Source of the DNA: DATLGD01 sp035540755
GTDB taxonomy: Bacteria > Actinomycetota > Actinomycetes > Mycobacteriales > SCTD01
Direction of reading: 5' to 3'
Length of the DNA: 27,453 nt
NCBI GenBank assembly: GCA_035540755.1
Contig: DATLGD010000170.1
Span: forward strand, 1-27,453
The notes below the pieces were generated by a model. It did not search any database, had not been told where the DNA came from, and saw only the letters and a program-made list of their open reading frames with translations. The position numbers and the translations under genes were made by a program. Positions 6,286 through 14,427 of this stretch are shown piece by piece. Numbering within the stretch: position 1 is the stretch's first letter; each line of letters starts with the position of its first letter.

Positions 6286-7803
6286 ATGGGAACCCAGCGG
6301 GCCGTGCTGGCCGGCGCCACGGCGATGGCGCTGACCGCGACCCTCGCCACCGCCTCCTCGGCGCCCGCGAGCGACAACGCCGCCAGCGCCGTCGTGCTCC
6401 CGGCGCTGGCGAGCGCCGTCGCAGCCGGCGCGGCACCCGCCGTCCTGACGTGGGACCGCGACGTCGCGTCCGCGGCCGAGGTGCGCGCGCACCTGGCCGC
6501 CGAGGGGGTGCGGGCCACCGTGCTCGACGGGCTGTCGATCGCCTTCGCCTGCGCCGGTGGTCCGCGAGAGCTGACCTCGCTCGCGAGCGCCCCGGGGGCC
6601 GTGTCGGTGTGGGGCGACGAGCGGCTCGAGGCCGCGCCCGTCACCACGAGCGCCGCGGCCGGGGGTGTCGCCCCCATGGGCACCGACGGGGTGGGTCTCG
6701 ACGGGAGCGGCGTCGGTCTCGCGGTCGTCGACACCGGGCTCGACAGCACGCACGACGCCTTCACCGGGCGGACCCTCAGCAACGTGCGGGTGCTGGTGTC
6801 GCACCGCGAGATCCTCGGCTACGGCGACCCGCCGCCCTGCCAGGACTTCTACACCGCCGAGCTCGAGGACTCCGAGCTCTCCAGCGGGCACGGCACGCAC
6901 CTCGCCGGCGTCGCCGCCGGGAACGACGCCGCCGCTCCCGGCCTCGCGCCCGCCGCCGACCTCGTCGGGGTCGGCGTCTCGGACTCGGTCGTCGTCGACA
7001 CCGACCTGCGGGACGCCAACCGGCTGTCGATGTTCAGCGCGCTCGCCGGGCTCAACTACGCGCTGATCACCGGTCTCGACAGCGCCAACCCGATCAAGGT
7101 CGTGCTCGCCGGGTGGGTCGGCAAGGGCCTGCACAACCCGTTCCACCCTGTGTCGCTCGCCGTCCGCGACCTGCACGACTTCGGGATGACCGTGGTGCTG
7201 CCGGTCGGCAACGGCGGCGCCGCCGACAGCGACTGCTCGACGGTGCAGACGTGCCGGATCAGCCCGTTCGCCGTCGGCTCGTTCGCCGTGGGCGTCGCGT
7301 CCACCACCGCGGACGGCGCCGCGCTGTCGGCGTTCTCCTCCCGCGGGGACCCCGAGCCACGCACGGCCGAGGGCTTCCCGGTGTCCTACGAGCCGCTGCT
7401 GGCCGCGCCCGGCGAGTCCGTGATCGGTCCGCGCCGCCTCGGGACGGCGAACGTCATGACACCGCCCACCTCGTTCCACGCCGGCGGCGGCAGCCCGACA
7501 GCGGACCAGACCGACCTCGACCACGTCGCGATGACGGGCACGAGCGTCGCCGCGGCGCAGGTGGCCGGCGCCGTCGTCCTCATGCAGCAGGCCGCGCGGG
7601 ACGCCACCGGCTGCTTCCTGCCGGCCGCGACCGTGCGCCGGCTGCTGACCGACACCGCGAGGCCGCTGCCGGGAGCCGCCCGGCACCAGGCCGGCACCGG
7701 CGTGCTGGACGTCGACGCCGCCGTCGCGGCCGCCCTGCTCGAGGAGCCGGTACGCCGCAACGACCCGTGGATGTGCCCGCGGACCCATGGAGGAACCTCG
7801 TGA
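6286..7803 (+). CDS. Secreted subtilisin-family (S8) serine peptidase
   Basis: Exported endopeptidase of 505 residues and first gene of the propeller/peptidase island. A Sec-type signal peptide (about 1-28) is followed by a probable inhibitor-I9-like propeptide (about 52-116, ending in the SAPGAVSVWGDERLE pattern) and a subtilase domain (about 135-480). The triad is complete: Asp149 in AVVDTG, His202 in SGHGTHLAG, Ser420 in MTGTSVAAAQVAG; the oxyanion Asn309 is in PVGNGG. Around the serine the usual GTSMAAPHVAG is changed to GTSVAAAQVAG, so Met, Pro and His are lost although the catalytic residues remain. Two cysteines (317, 323) may pair. No C-terminal anchor is seen. The stop overlaps the start of the next gene (GTGA), so the two are translationally coupled. 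It may process other island proteins; that is inference. Confidence 0.93.
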   Translation: MGTQRAVLAGATAMALTATLATASSAPASDNAASAVVLPALASAVAAGAAPAVLTWDRDVASAAEVRAHLAAEGVRATVLDGLSIAFACAGGPRELTSLASAPGAVSVWGDERLEAAPVTTSAAAGGVAPMGTDGVGLDGSGVGLAVVDTGLDSTHDAFTGRTLSNVRVLVSHREILGYGDPPPCQDFYTAELEDSELSSGHGTHLAGVAAGNDAAAPGLAPAADLVGVGVSDSVVVDTDLRDANRLSMFSALAGLNYALITGLDSANPIKVVLAGWVGKGLHNPFHPVSLAVRDLHDFGMTVVLPVGNGGAADSDCSTVQTCRISPFAVGSFAVGVASTTADGAALSAFSSRGDPEPRTAEGFPVSYEPLLAAPGESVIGPRRLGTANVMTPPTSFHAGGGSPTADQTDLDHVAMTGTSVAAAQVAGAVVLMQQAARDATGCFLPAATVRRLLTDTARPLPGAARHQAGTGVLDVDAAVAAALLEEPVRRNDPWMCPRTHGGTS

Positions 7804-8927
7804 AGATCGCCGCCACCTGCGCCGCCGCCGTCCTGGTCGGCGTCGCCGCCGCAGCGGGTGCCGGAGCCACCACCGCGCCCGGGTCGAACGTGCTCTGCGC
7901 CGACGACGACGGCCGCGAGCGCCTGACCGGCGACGCCAGCTGGACCTTCGAGGCACCCGTCGTGACCGCGCCCGAGCTCGCCGCCACCCGCGACGTCACC
8001 GGCGACAGCGTCACGACCTACCGCGAGGCGAAGTTCCCGCTCCTGGTCGACCTCGCCCCGGCGTCGACGGCCACGGTGGACCTGGACCTGTTCTGGAAGC
8101 GCAGCTCCGACTACGACCTCTACGTGCTCGACGGCGAGGGCTCCGTCGTCGCCGGGTCCGACGAGCCCAACGTCGAGGACGGCACGACCACCGAGTCGAT
8201 CCCCGGCCTGCGCGTCAAGCACTGCGACGCGCTGACCGTCGTGGTGCGGAACTGGGCCGGCGTCGTCCCGCAGCAGGAGCTGTTCCTCAACGCGGCCGTC
8301 ACCCCCGGTCCGGCTCGGCTGTCCTGCGCCGAGAGCGATCCGGCTCCCGGCTGCGCCGGCAAGGCGGCCGGGCAGGCGCCGGACGCCGTCGTCGACGCTC
8401 GCACCCGCCTGTACCTCGGCGGCACCGCCGGCCAGGTGTCGATGGTGTCCGGGTACTCGGGGACGCCCCCGGTCACCGGCGCGACGCTCACGCAGCAGCG
8501 CCCGACCACCGGGACGCCGAACTCCTACACCCGCCCGGTGGCCGGCTTCCGCGACCAGCTGCGCAACCCGTTCATGCCCTGGTTCGAGGGTGCGCTGGCG
8601 GCACCTCGGCCGCTCGTCGGCACGGCCGACGCGCTGGTGTGGGTGTCGTCGCCGACCCTGCGCGACGGCGGCAGCCTGTTCGTCGACCTGTACGCCGACG
8701 ACGCGGTCGTCGGCTCGGTGCAGGTACCGGGCGAGCAGGTCGGCACCGACCCCACTCCGCTGCGGGTCGCCTTCCCCGGCCTGAACATCCGCTCCGCGTC
8801 GACCCTCACCCTGCAGCTCGGCACCACGCCCGCCGTGTCCACCAACGGCGCCGGCGAGCCTGGCGACGCTGTCTTCACCGTCCACTACGGGGGCGTCCAG
8901 TTCCCGTCGCGCATCACGCTGCCCTAG
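7800..8927 (+). CDS. Secreted beta-sandwich protein with PPC-like domain and a C-terminal module shared with LVIVD protein 2
   Basis: A 375-residue exported protein I cannot assign to a named family. A signal peptide (about 1-25) precedes a domain at about 45-168 resembling bacterial pre-peptidase C-terminal (PPC) domains (SSDYDLYVLDGEGSVVAGS). A Cys-containing middle (Cys176, Cys185) follows, then a C-terminal beta module at about 265-375. That module aligns with the last 100 residues of the LVIVD protein at 12378: G-x-L-x(4)-L-x-A-D, then P-x-R-V-x-F and a D-x(6)-P-S-x-[IL]-T close. The GTG at 7800 overlaps the S8 stop as GTGA, with GGAGG 7 nt upstream. PPC-like domains usually accompany secreted peptidases, so this may assist the S8 enzyme encoded just upstream. 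Domain calls are by eye. Confidence 0.8.
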   Translation: MKIAATCAAAVLVGVAAAAGAGATTAPGSNVLCADDDGRERLTGDASWTFEAPVVTAPELAATRDVTGDSVTTYREAKFPLLVDLAPASTATVDLDLFWKRSSDYDLYVLDGEGSVVAGSDEPNVEDGTTTESIPGLRVKHCDALTVVVRNWAGVVPQQELFLNAAVTPGPARLSCAESDPAPGCAGKAAGQAPDAVVDARTRLYLGGTAGQVSMVSGYSGTPPVTGATLTQQRPTTGTPNSYTRPVAGFRDQLRNPFMPWFEGALAAPRPLVGTADALVWVSSPTLRDGGSLFVDLYADDAVVGSVQVPGEQVGTDPTPLRVAFPGLNIRSASTLTLQLGTTPAVSTNGAGEPGDAVFTVHYGGVQFPSRITLP

Positions 8928-8940
8928 GAGGCCCCGTCCC

Positions 8941-10284
8941 ATGAAGTCCCGTCCCGTCGTCCTGGCGTCAGCGGCGCTGCTCGCGCTCGCGGCCCTGCCC
9001 GCCACAGCGGCGCTGAGCACGTCCGCCGCGCCCAGCCACTCGGACAACCTCGCGCTGGTCGCGACCGACATCACCGGTCCCGGCGGCACCGACATCGAGT
9101 TCTTCAGCCGGACGCTCACCTCCTACAAGACGTCGGCGGACGGCGATCTCCTCACTGGCGACGCGCCGGTCGAGCGCCACTTCGCGCTGGTCGGCAACCA
9201 GACCAGCGGCGCGAAGATCGTGGACATCACCGACCCCGAGGCGCCCTTCATCGCCAGCGGCATCCGCGACTGCACCGTCGGCCAGGGCGACCCGCAGGTC
9301 AACGCCGAGGGCACCCTCGCGACCATCGCCTACCAGACCAGCGGCGCCTGCCGCACCGAGAAGGGTGACCTGGTCCGCAAGGGCTCGGCGATCGTCGACC
9401 TGCGCGACCCCTACGACCCGAAGGTCATCGGCGGCGCGCCGGAGACGCAGGGCTCGCACAACAACACGCTGCACCCCGGCGGCCGGTACCTCTACATCTC
9501 CACGTCGGCCCTCACGCCGACCAACGCGCCGAACACCCGCATCCCGGTGTACGACCTGCAGGGCTGGGAGAGCTGGGAGTCGCTGGCCGGCCCGTTCCAG
9601 CCTCGCCTCGTGCAGAACTTCATGGTCCCGGGCAACGGGCCGCACGACATCCGGTTCAGCGACGACGGCAAGCGCGCCTACTTCGCCGGCGTCTCGGCGT
9701 ACTGGATCGTCAACACCGAGGACCCGGAGAAGCCGTCGATCGTCTCCACCATCGTCCCGCCCGGCGGCACGATCGGCCACGACACCCTCGTCACCCCGGA
9801 CAAGCGGTTCCTGTTCCTCGGTGACGAGGCCGGTGGCGGCGCCACCTACCCGTGCCCCGGAGGCGCGGTGTACGTCTACGACCTCACCGACGAGCGCGCC
9901 CCGCTGATGCTCGGCGCCGTCCAGGCCGGCGGCGGCCCCGTGGTCGGTCGCAACCTGACCGACGTGCCCGGCTCGACCCGCACCGGCGGTTGCACCTCGC
10001 ACGTCATGGAGCTCAACCCGGACAAGAAGTCCTTCACCATCGCCTGGTACGTGCTCGGCACCCGGGTGTTCGACTTCTCGAGCTTCTACAACGCGGACGG
10101 CACGCCGAAGCCGGCGGCCGGCATCGCGGCGGCCTGGGGCCAGTTCGGCGTCGGCGTCACCGAGACGGCGTACATGGTCCCGGACAGGGCGAACACCTGG
10201 TCGGCGAAGCAGTACGACAAGGTGCCCGGCTACATCTTCTCGGACGACATCAACCTCGGGCTGTACGTCAGCAAGATCAAGTGA
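8941..10284 (+). CDS. Secreted LVIVD-repeat beta-propeller protein 1
   Basis: A 447-residue exported protein of the LVIVD-repeat type, a propeller family found on prokaryotic surfaces with no settled function. The signal peptide is about 1-24. Repeats include GAKIVDITDPEAPFIASG (90-107), SAIVDLRDPYDPKVIGG (149-165) and AVYVYDLTDERAPLMLG (309-325). Histidines precede successive strands: ERHFALVG (80), GSHNNTLH (173), GPHDIRFS (235), GHDTLVTP (280), plus CTSHVMEL (Cys351, His354). Similar positions recur in the two other LVIVD proteins here. The ATG at 8941 follows AGGAGG (8926-8931), which overlaps the stop of the previous gene. The stop overlaps the next start (GTGA), placing it in one operon with the S8 and M28 peptidases. 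The C-terminal stretch after about 385 shows no repeat. Confidence 0.88.
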   Translation: MKSRPVVLASAALLALAALPATAALSTSAAPSHSDNLALVATDITGPGGTDIEFFSRTLTSYKTSADGDLLTGDAPVERHFALVGNQTSGAKIVDITDPEAPFIASGIRDCTVGQGDPQVNAEGTLATIAYQTSGACRTEKGDLVRKGSAIVDLRDPYDPKVIGGAPETQGSHNNTLHPGGRYLYISTSALTPTNAPNTRIPVYDLQGWESWESLAGPFQPRLVQNFMVPGNGPHDIRFSDDGKRAYFAGVSAYWIVNTEDPEKPSIVSTIVPPGGTIGHDTLVTPDKRFLFLGDEAGGGATYPCPGGAVYVYDLTDERAPLMLGAVQAGGGPVVGRNLTDVPGSTRTGGCTSHVMELNPDKKSFTIAWYVLGTRVFDFSSFYNADGTPKPAAGIAAAWGQFGVGVTETAYMVPDRANTWSAKQYDKVPGYIFSDDINLGLYVSKIK

Positions 10285-11555
10285 CGACCCGCACCCGCAC
10301 CGGCTCGCCGGCGGCCTCGCGCCGCCGGCGGGCGCTCGTGCCCGCGCTCGCCGCCGTCGCTCTCGCCGCGACGACGCTCGGTGGCGGCAGCGCCGCCACC
10401 GCCGGACACGACTTCACCGGCGTCGACTTCGACCTCGCCGCGCTTCCGGCGCCCGAGGCCGACGGCGCCGCGATCGTGGACGCCGTCGACGCGTTCTCGA
10501 CCGCCCACCCGGTGCGGGTGACGGGAAGTCCCACCGAGGTCATGGCCGCCCAGGACATCGCCGGGGAGTTCCGTGCCCTCGGCTACGACACCTCGACGCT
10601 CGACGTGGCCGTGGTGGCCGGCGCGCCGACTCCGCTGAAGGCGGTGACGGCGACCAAGCGCGGCACGACGCGGCCGGATGAGTGGATCATGCTCATCGGC
10701 CACTACGACAGCGTGCCGCAGACCGTCTACGGCGCCTACGACAACGGGTCCGGCACAGCCATGCTGCGCGCGCTGGCCCGCGAGCTGGCTGACGTGCCGA
10801 CGCACCGCAGCATCGTCTTCGCGCTGTACAACGGCGAAGAGGAGGGCGTGCTCGCCTCCTCCCGGCACGCGCAGGCGCTGAAGGCGGCCGGTCAGTCGAT
10901 CACCGCGGTGCTCGGGTTCGACATGGTCGGCATCGCGTGGCCGGTGGTCACCGAGCAGGCCAGCAGCTGCTTGTGCCTGTTCCACGGCGCGGCCGACCGG
11001 GAGCGGTTCCAGCCGCTGCTGCGGGACGTGAACTTCGACTTCCTGCAGTTCCCGGACCACCCCCGCAAGGTCAGCGTCGTCGGCACCAACACGCGCAACT
11101 CCGACGAGCGCAGCTTCGCCCAGCAGGGGTACCCGACGCTGCGCTGGGCGGGCATGCGGACGGCGAGCTCGTACCCCGCCTACCACCTCCCGCACGACAC
11201 CCTCGACACGATGGTCCAGGTGGCCGGCTCCCGGGCGGCTCTCGAGCTGGGCATGGCCAACACCCTCAAGAGCGCGTACTACACCGCGCTGGCGCTGGAC
11301 AACCACGCACCGGTGCCGGCCTTCACCACCTCGGTCGACGGCGCGCGCCTGGTCGTCGACGGCACCGGCACCACGGACGAGGACGGCGGAACCCCTGCGC
11401 TGTCGTGGGACTTCGGCGACGGCAGCACCGCGTCCGGCCCGGTGGCGCAGCACACCTACGCGGCACCCGGCACCTACACCGTGACCTTGACGGTCGCCGA
11501 CGACCTGTGGCCGTCCGTCACCCGCGCCACCACCCAGTCGATCACCGTCCGGTGA
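10281..11555 (+). CDS. Secreted M28-family zinc peptidase with C-terminal PKD domain
   Basis: Predicted exported aminopeptidase-type enzyme of 424 residues. The N-terminus has an arginine-rich signal (AASRRRRAL, residues 11-19) that could suit Tat export, then a hydrophobic core. The M28 domain (about 60-340) shows the two-zinc ligand set: His141 (GHYDS), Asp154 (AYDNGSGTA), Glu186-188 (NGEEEG), Asp214 (GFDMVG) and His302 (YHLPHDTLD). A PKD domain follows (about 345-424, SWDFGDGS then HTYAAPGTYTVTLTV), a type that often mediates surface or polymer binding. The GTG at 10281 overlaps the LVIVD stop as GTGA. Residues 103-125 are shorter than the protease-associated insert of some M28 enzymes. 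It may release free amino acids from peptides made by the S8 enzyme; that is inference. Confidence 0.93.
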   Translation: MTTRTRTGSPAASRRRRALVPALAAVALAATTLGGGSAATAGHDFTGVDFDLAALPAPEADGAAIVDAVDAFSTAHPVRVTGSPTEVMAAQDIAGEFRALGYDTSTLDVAVVAGAPTPLKAVTATKRGTTRPDEWIMLIGHYDSVPQTVYGAYDNGSGTAMLRALARELADVPTHRSIVFALYNGEEEGVLASSRHAQALKAAGQSITAVLGFDMVGIAWPVVTEQASSCLCLFHGAADRERFQPLLRDVNFDFLQFPDHPRKVSVVGTNTRNSDERSFAQQGYPTLRWAGMRTASSYPAYHLPHDTLDTMVQVAGSRAALELGMANTLKSAYYTALALDNHAPVPAFTTSVDGARLVVDGTGTTDEDGGTPALSWDFGDGSTASGPVAQHTYAAPGTYTVTLTVADDLWPSVTRATTQSITVR

Positions 11556-11575
11556 CCACCTCCAGGAGGTACCCC

Positions 11576-12295
11576 ATGCGCAGGACCGCAGTTCTCGCCG
11601 CGGCCGCGGCCGCCTGCCTCGTCGCGGCCACCGCGGCGACCGCCGGCACGAACGCCGGCCTGGCCGGCCAGACGCCGGTGAAGGCGCAGCAGGTCGGCAC
11701 CGACGACCTCGGTGACTGGGGTGGTGGCGGCGATGCGGCCGCGGTCGGCCACGCCCTCGGGCAGGACCTGCTGTCCGCCTCCATCGGCATGCCGGACGCC
11801 GGCACCGTCGAGTTCGTCATCGGCGTCAGCTTCCTGCCGTCGCCCGGTGGCGCGCCCGAGGTCAGCCGGTACGTGTGGGACTTCGAGGTCGACAAGAGGT
11901 TCTTCGAGCTCGACGGCAAGTTCACCAACTACAGCCGCGGCGCGTGCGATCCCACGTCGGGGCAGTGCCCTCCGCCGCGCGACCCCGGCCTGGCCCCGTT
12001 CCTGCTGCGCGGCGACTGCGTCGCCGGCGAGGGCAACGTCACCACGTGCAAGGAGCTCGGTCGGACCGCGGCCCGCTTCGACCCGCAGAGCCGCACCATC
12101 ACCGTCCCGGTCCCGACGACGCTGCTCGGCGCCCAGCCCTGCAGCCGCATCACCGGCGGCACGAACATCTTCGGCGGGTCGGTCAGCGCCTCGCCCGCCG
12201 CGTTCGTGAGCACCTCCGCCGCCCCGCTCGACACGCTCGACGTCCTCGGCACCTTCCGGCTGCCCAGCGCCGACCCGGCCGAGCCCTGCGCCTGA
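11576..12295 (+). CDS. Secreted DOMON-like beta protein, paralogue of the product at 16118
   Basis: A 239-residue exported protein of no named family that I recognise. The signal peptide is about 1-24 (AATAATAG). Residues about 45-190 align with residues 66-205 of the product at 16118: a D-rich start then TVEFVIGV / LTFELRLA, WDFEVD (101-106) / WDVEVD (121-126), and AARFDPQSRTITVPVPTTLLGA / EAVYDTASKTVYVNVPMSAIGA. The pattern of alternating strands resembles DOMON or CBM9-like beta-sandwiches; this is by eye. Seven cysteines after residue 120 (124, 131, 148, 158, 189, 238 and one in the signal) hint at disulfides. ATG 11576 has a perfect AGGAGG (11564-11569) with 6-nt spacing. It is the last gene before a hairpin at 12307-12328. 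Confidence 0.8.
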   Translation: MRRTAVLAAAAAACLVAATAATAGTNAGLAGQTPVKAQQVGTDDLGDWGGGGDAAAVGHALGQDLLSASIGMPDAGTVEFVIGVSFLPSPGGAPEVSRYVWDFEVDKRFFELDGKFTNYSRGACDPTSGQCPPPRDPGLAPFLLRGDCVAGEGNVTTCKELGRTAARFDPQSRTITVPVPTTLLGAQPCSRITGGTNIFGGSVSASPAAFVSTSAAPLDTLDVLGTFRLPSADPAEPCA

Positions 12296-12306
12296 CCGAA
12301 CCGACT

Positions 12307-12328
12307 TCCGCCGGTCACCGCCGGCGGA
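12307..12328 (+). terminator. GC-rich hairpin between DOMON-like gene and LVIVD gene 2
   Basis: TCCGCCGG (12307-12314) pairs perfectly with CCGGCGGA (12321-12328) around a 6-nt loop, 11 nt after the stop of the upstream gene. There is no U-tract, as is common for actinobacterial terminators. It may end the 6286-12295 unit or only reduce read-through into the next gene. Confidence 0.5.
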
Positions 12329-12377
12329 CCGAACACACACCCGCCGGCAGACCCGGTGGGACGAGGAGATGATCCAG

Positions 12378-14270
12378 GTGGCTCACCCAGCAGTGCGCCC
12401 TGTGCTCGCGGCAGTGATGGTGGCGGCGACCGTGCCGGTCATCGCCACGGCGCAGGCATCCCCGGCTGTCGTCGCGGAGAACGTCCGCCACGTCGCGACC
12501 GTCCCCGGCGCGACCGGGGGTCACTCGGTGATCGAGGGCAACCGCCTCTACGTCGGCTCCTACGGCACCGGCATGCGGATGTTCGACATCACGAACCCGT
12601 CCGCGCCGAAGGCGCTCGGCGACTGGCGGCCCGCCACCGGGAGCGGGGGCTTCACGCCGAGCTCCTCGGACCCGGGCGCGCGCGCCGACGCCGTGCCGGA
12701 CGCCGCCGTCTGGGACGGCCGGCACATCGTCAGCCTCGGCGGCACGTCCCGCGCCGCGAGCACCACGCAGACCGAGTTCCTCGACTGGACCGACCCGGCC
12801 GACCCCAAGCTGCTCTGGCGCTTCCGCGGCGCGGCCGACGGTGAGGCGCACAACGGCGACATCGTCGACGCCCGCAAGCTGTTCTTCTCCTCCGGCGGCA
12901 GCGGCGAGAACGGCCTGCGCATCTACGACATGCGCCCTCTGCTCGGCGAGACGCCCGCGGCCCCGGAGCTGGTCGGCCGCTTCAACCCCGTCAACCTGTG
13001 GCGCGACTCGCCCCACCGCGGTGACAAGGCGCTGGGTGCGCCGTTCACGCACACCCACGACATGGAGGTCTACGTCGACCGCGAGGTGCTGCTGCCGCAG
13101 CACCAGTGGGTGGACCGGAACGGCGACGGCTCGGCGGACAAGACGTACGCCAAGCGCGACATCGTGCTGCTCGCCGAGGGGGGCAGCTACCTGAACAATG
13201 CCGGCAACACCGGCAGCATGTTCATCATCGACGTCACCGACCCCGCCAATCCGGTGGCGCTCCTGCGCTACCAGCGCCCGGCCGGCCTCGGCAAGCCGGT
13301 GCGCTACGTGCACGAGGCGCAGTTCCTCGAGGGACAGCCGGACATCCTCATCACCAGCGACGAGGACCTGCACAGCGGCTGCGAGGCAGGCGGCGCGACG
13401 ATCCACCGCGTCTCGGAGGACCTGCTCGAGATCACCGAGCTCGCGCAGTGGTTCCACGGCGCCGGCACCCCGGCGGCCGTCTGCTCCACGCACGTGATGA
13501 GCACCAAGGACGACTTCCTGTTCCTCGGCTCCTACAACGCCGGCCTGCAGGTCGTCGACCTGTCCGACCCGGGCAAGCCGGTGCGGGCGGGCCAGTACAT
13601 CGCGGCCGGTGCCAACTCCTGGGGGGCACTGGTGCACCGGAACGCTCCGGGCTACACCGTGTACGTCGGCGACTTCGGCGCCCGCGGGCTCGACGTGTTC
13701 GACTTCGTGCCGGCCGGGGTGAGCGACGCCTGCCAGGGCCGCGACATCACTCTCGCGGCCGGCGAGAAGCTGGTCGAGCACACCGTGTACATGCGAGGCG
13801 AGAACGAGGTCGGCAACGTGGACGCGTACAACGAGATCGTCGACGGCGCCCCGCGACTGGTGATGACCGACGAGGCGCCCGCCGGCACCCGGGCCAAGAC
13901 CTTCGCGGGCAAGAACTACGTGGTGGGTCCGAACAGCGCATCGGCACCCAACTTCCTGCTCGGCTACTGGGCCCGTGAGCTGCCCAAGGCCTCGCGCGTG
14001 GTGTGTGCCGAGGCCGTGGTCTACGCCGCCACCACGCAGGGCAAGCTGACGCTGCAGCTGTGGGCCGACGGTGAGCAGCTCACCGGGGTCGCCGGAGCGT
14101 CGACGCCGCGCGCGGCGGCGCCCTACCGGGTGAACTTCGGCCCGCTCGACCGCCGCGTCAGTGTCGACCTGCTGGTCCAGGCGGTGCACGACACGCCCGG
14201 CTCGCTGCTGTACTACGACGCCGTGTCGCGTCCGTCCTGGCTCACCTACGTGACGGTCGAGAAGGCCTGA
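12378..14270 (+). CDS. Secreted LVIVD-repeat beta-propeller protein 2 with C-terminal beta module
   Basis: A 630-residue exported propeller protein. The signal peptide is about 1-27. LVIVD repeats include GMRMFDITNPSAPKALGDW (65-83), SMFIIDVTDPANPVALLRYQ (280-299) and GLQVVDLSDPGKPVRAGQY (389-407). Pre-strand histidines recur: GHSVIEG (49), AHNGDIVD (158), THDMEVYV (227), VHEAQFLE (312), CSTHVMST (Cys369, His372). After the propeller, residues about 530-630 form a beta module shared with the product of the gene at 7800. GTG 12378 is chosen because GAGGAG (12363-12368) lies 9 nt upstream; the in-frame ATG at 12369 touches that SD and is less likely but possible (633 residues). It is flanked by hairpins on both sides, so it may be a single-gene unit. 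Binding partner and substrate are unknown. Confidence 0.87.
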   Translation: MAHPAVRPVLAAVMVAATVPVIATAQASPAVVAENVRHVATVPGATGGHSVIEGNRLYVGSYGTGMRMFDITNPSAPKALGDWRPATGSGGFTPSSSDPGARADAVPDAAVWDGRHIVSLGGTSRAASTTQTEFLDWTDPADPKLLWRFRGAADGEAHNGDIVDARKLFFSSGGSGENGLRIYDMRPLLGETPAAPELVGRFNPVNLWRDSPHRGDKALGAPFTHTHDMEVYVDREVLLPQHQWVDRNGDGSADKTYAKRDIVLLAEGGSYLNNAGNTGSMFIIDVTDPANPVALLRYQRPAGLGKPVRYVHEAQFLEGQPDILITSDEDLHSGCEAGGATIHRVSEDLLEITELAQWFHGAGTPAAVCSTHVMSTKDDFLFLGSYNAGLQVVDLSDPGKPVRAGQYIAAGANSWGALVHRNAPGYTVYVGDFGARGLDVFDFVPAGVSDACQGRDITLAAGEKLVEHTVYMRGENEVGNVDAYNEIVDGAPRLVMTDEAPAGTRAKTFAGKNYVVGPNSASAPNFLLGYWARELPKASRVVCAEAVVYAATTQGKLTLQLWADGEQLTGVAGASTPRAAAPYRVNFGPLDRRVSVDLLVQAVHDTPGSLLYYDAVSRPSWLTYVTVEKA

Positions 14271-14283
14271 CGCAGCTCGTCCG

Positions 14284-14320
14284 CGACGGCGGCCGTCCCC
14301 TTCCGGGTCGGCCGCCGTCG
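14284..14320 (+). terminator. Strong hairpin terminator after LVIVD gene 2
   Basis: CGACGGCGGCCG (14284-14295) pairs perfectly with CGGCCGCCGTCG (14309-14320) around a 13-nt loop, 13 nt after the stop of the LVIVD gene. The 12-bp stem is the strongest intergenic hairpin I found in the window. No U-run follows, which is usual in such GC-rich genomes. Confidence 0.7.
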
Positions 14321-14337
14321 TCGTCAGATCGCCGCCT

Positions 14338-14363
14338 CCGGCACGGAGGATTTCTCCTGCCGG
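14338..14363 (+). promoter_or_regulatory. Bulged hairpin in the leader of the sugar-dehydrogenase-like gene
   Basis: CCGGCA (14338-14343), a bulged C, and GGAG (14345-14348) pair with CTCC (14354-14357) and TGCCGG (14358-14363) around the loop GATTT. It lies 64 nt before the GTG start at 14428, after the terminator of the previous unit, so it should be in the promoter or 5' leader of the next transcript. I recognise no riboswitch class in it and no clear -35/-10 pair nearby. Confidence 0.3.
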
Positions 14364-14427
14364 CGGCGAACTGGTCCAGCAACCCGCCCTGTTCCCGCAG
14401 CCCCGCCCCGCGAAAGAGGTGCCCCCG

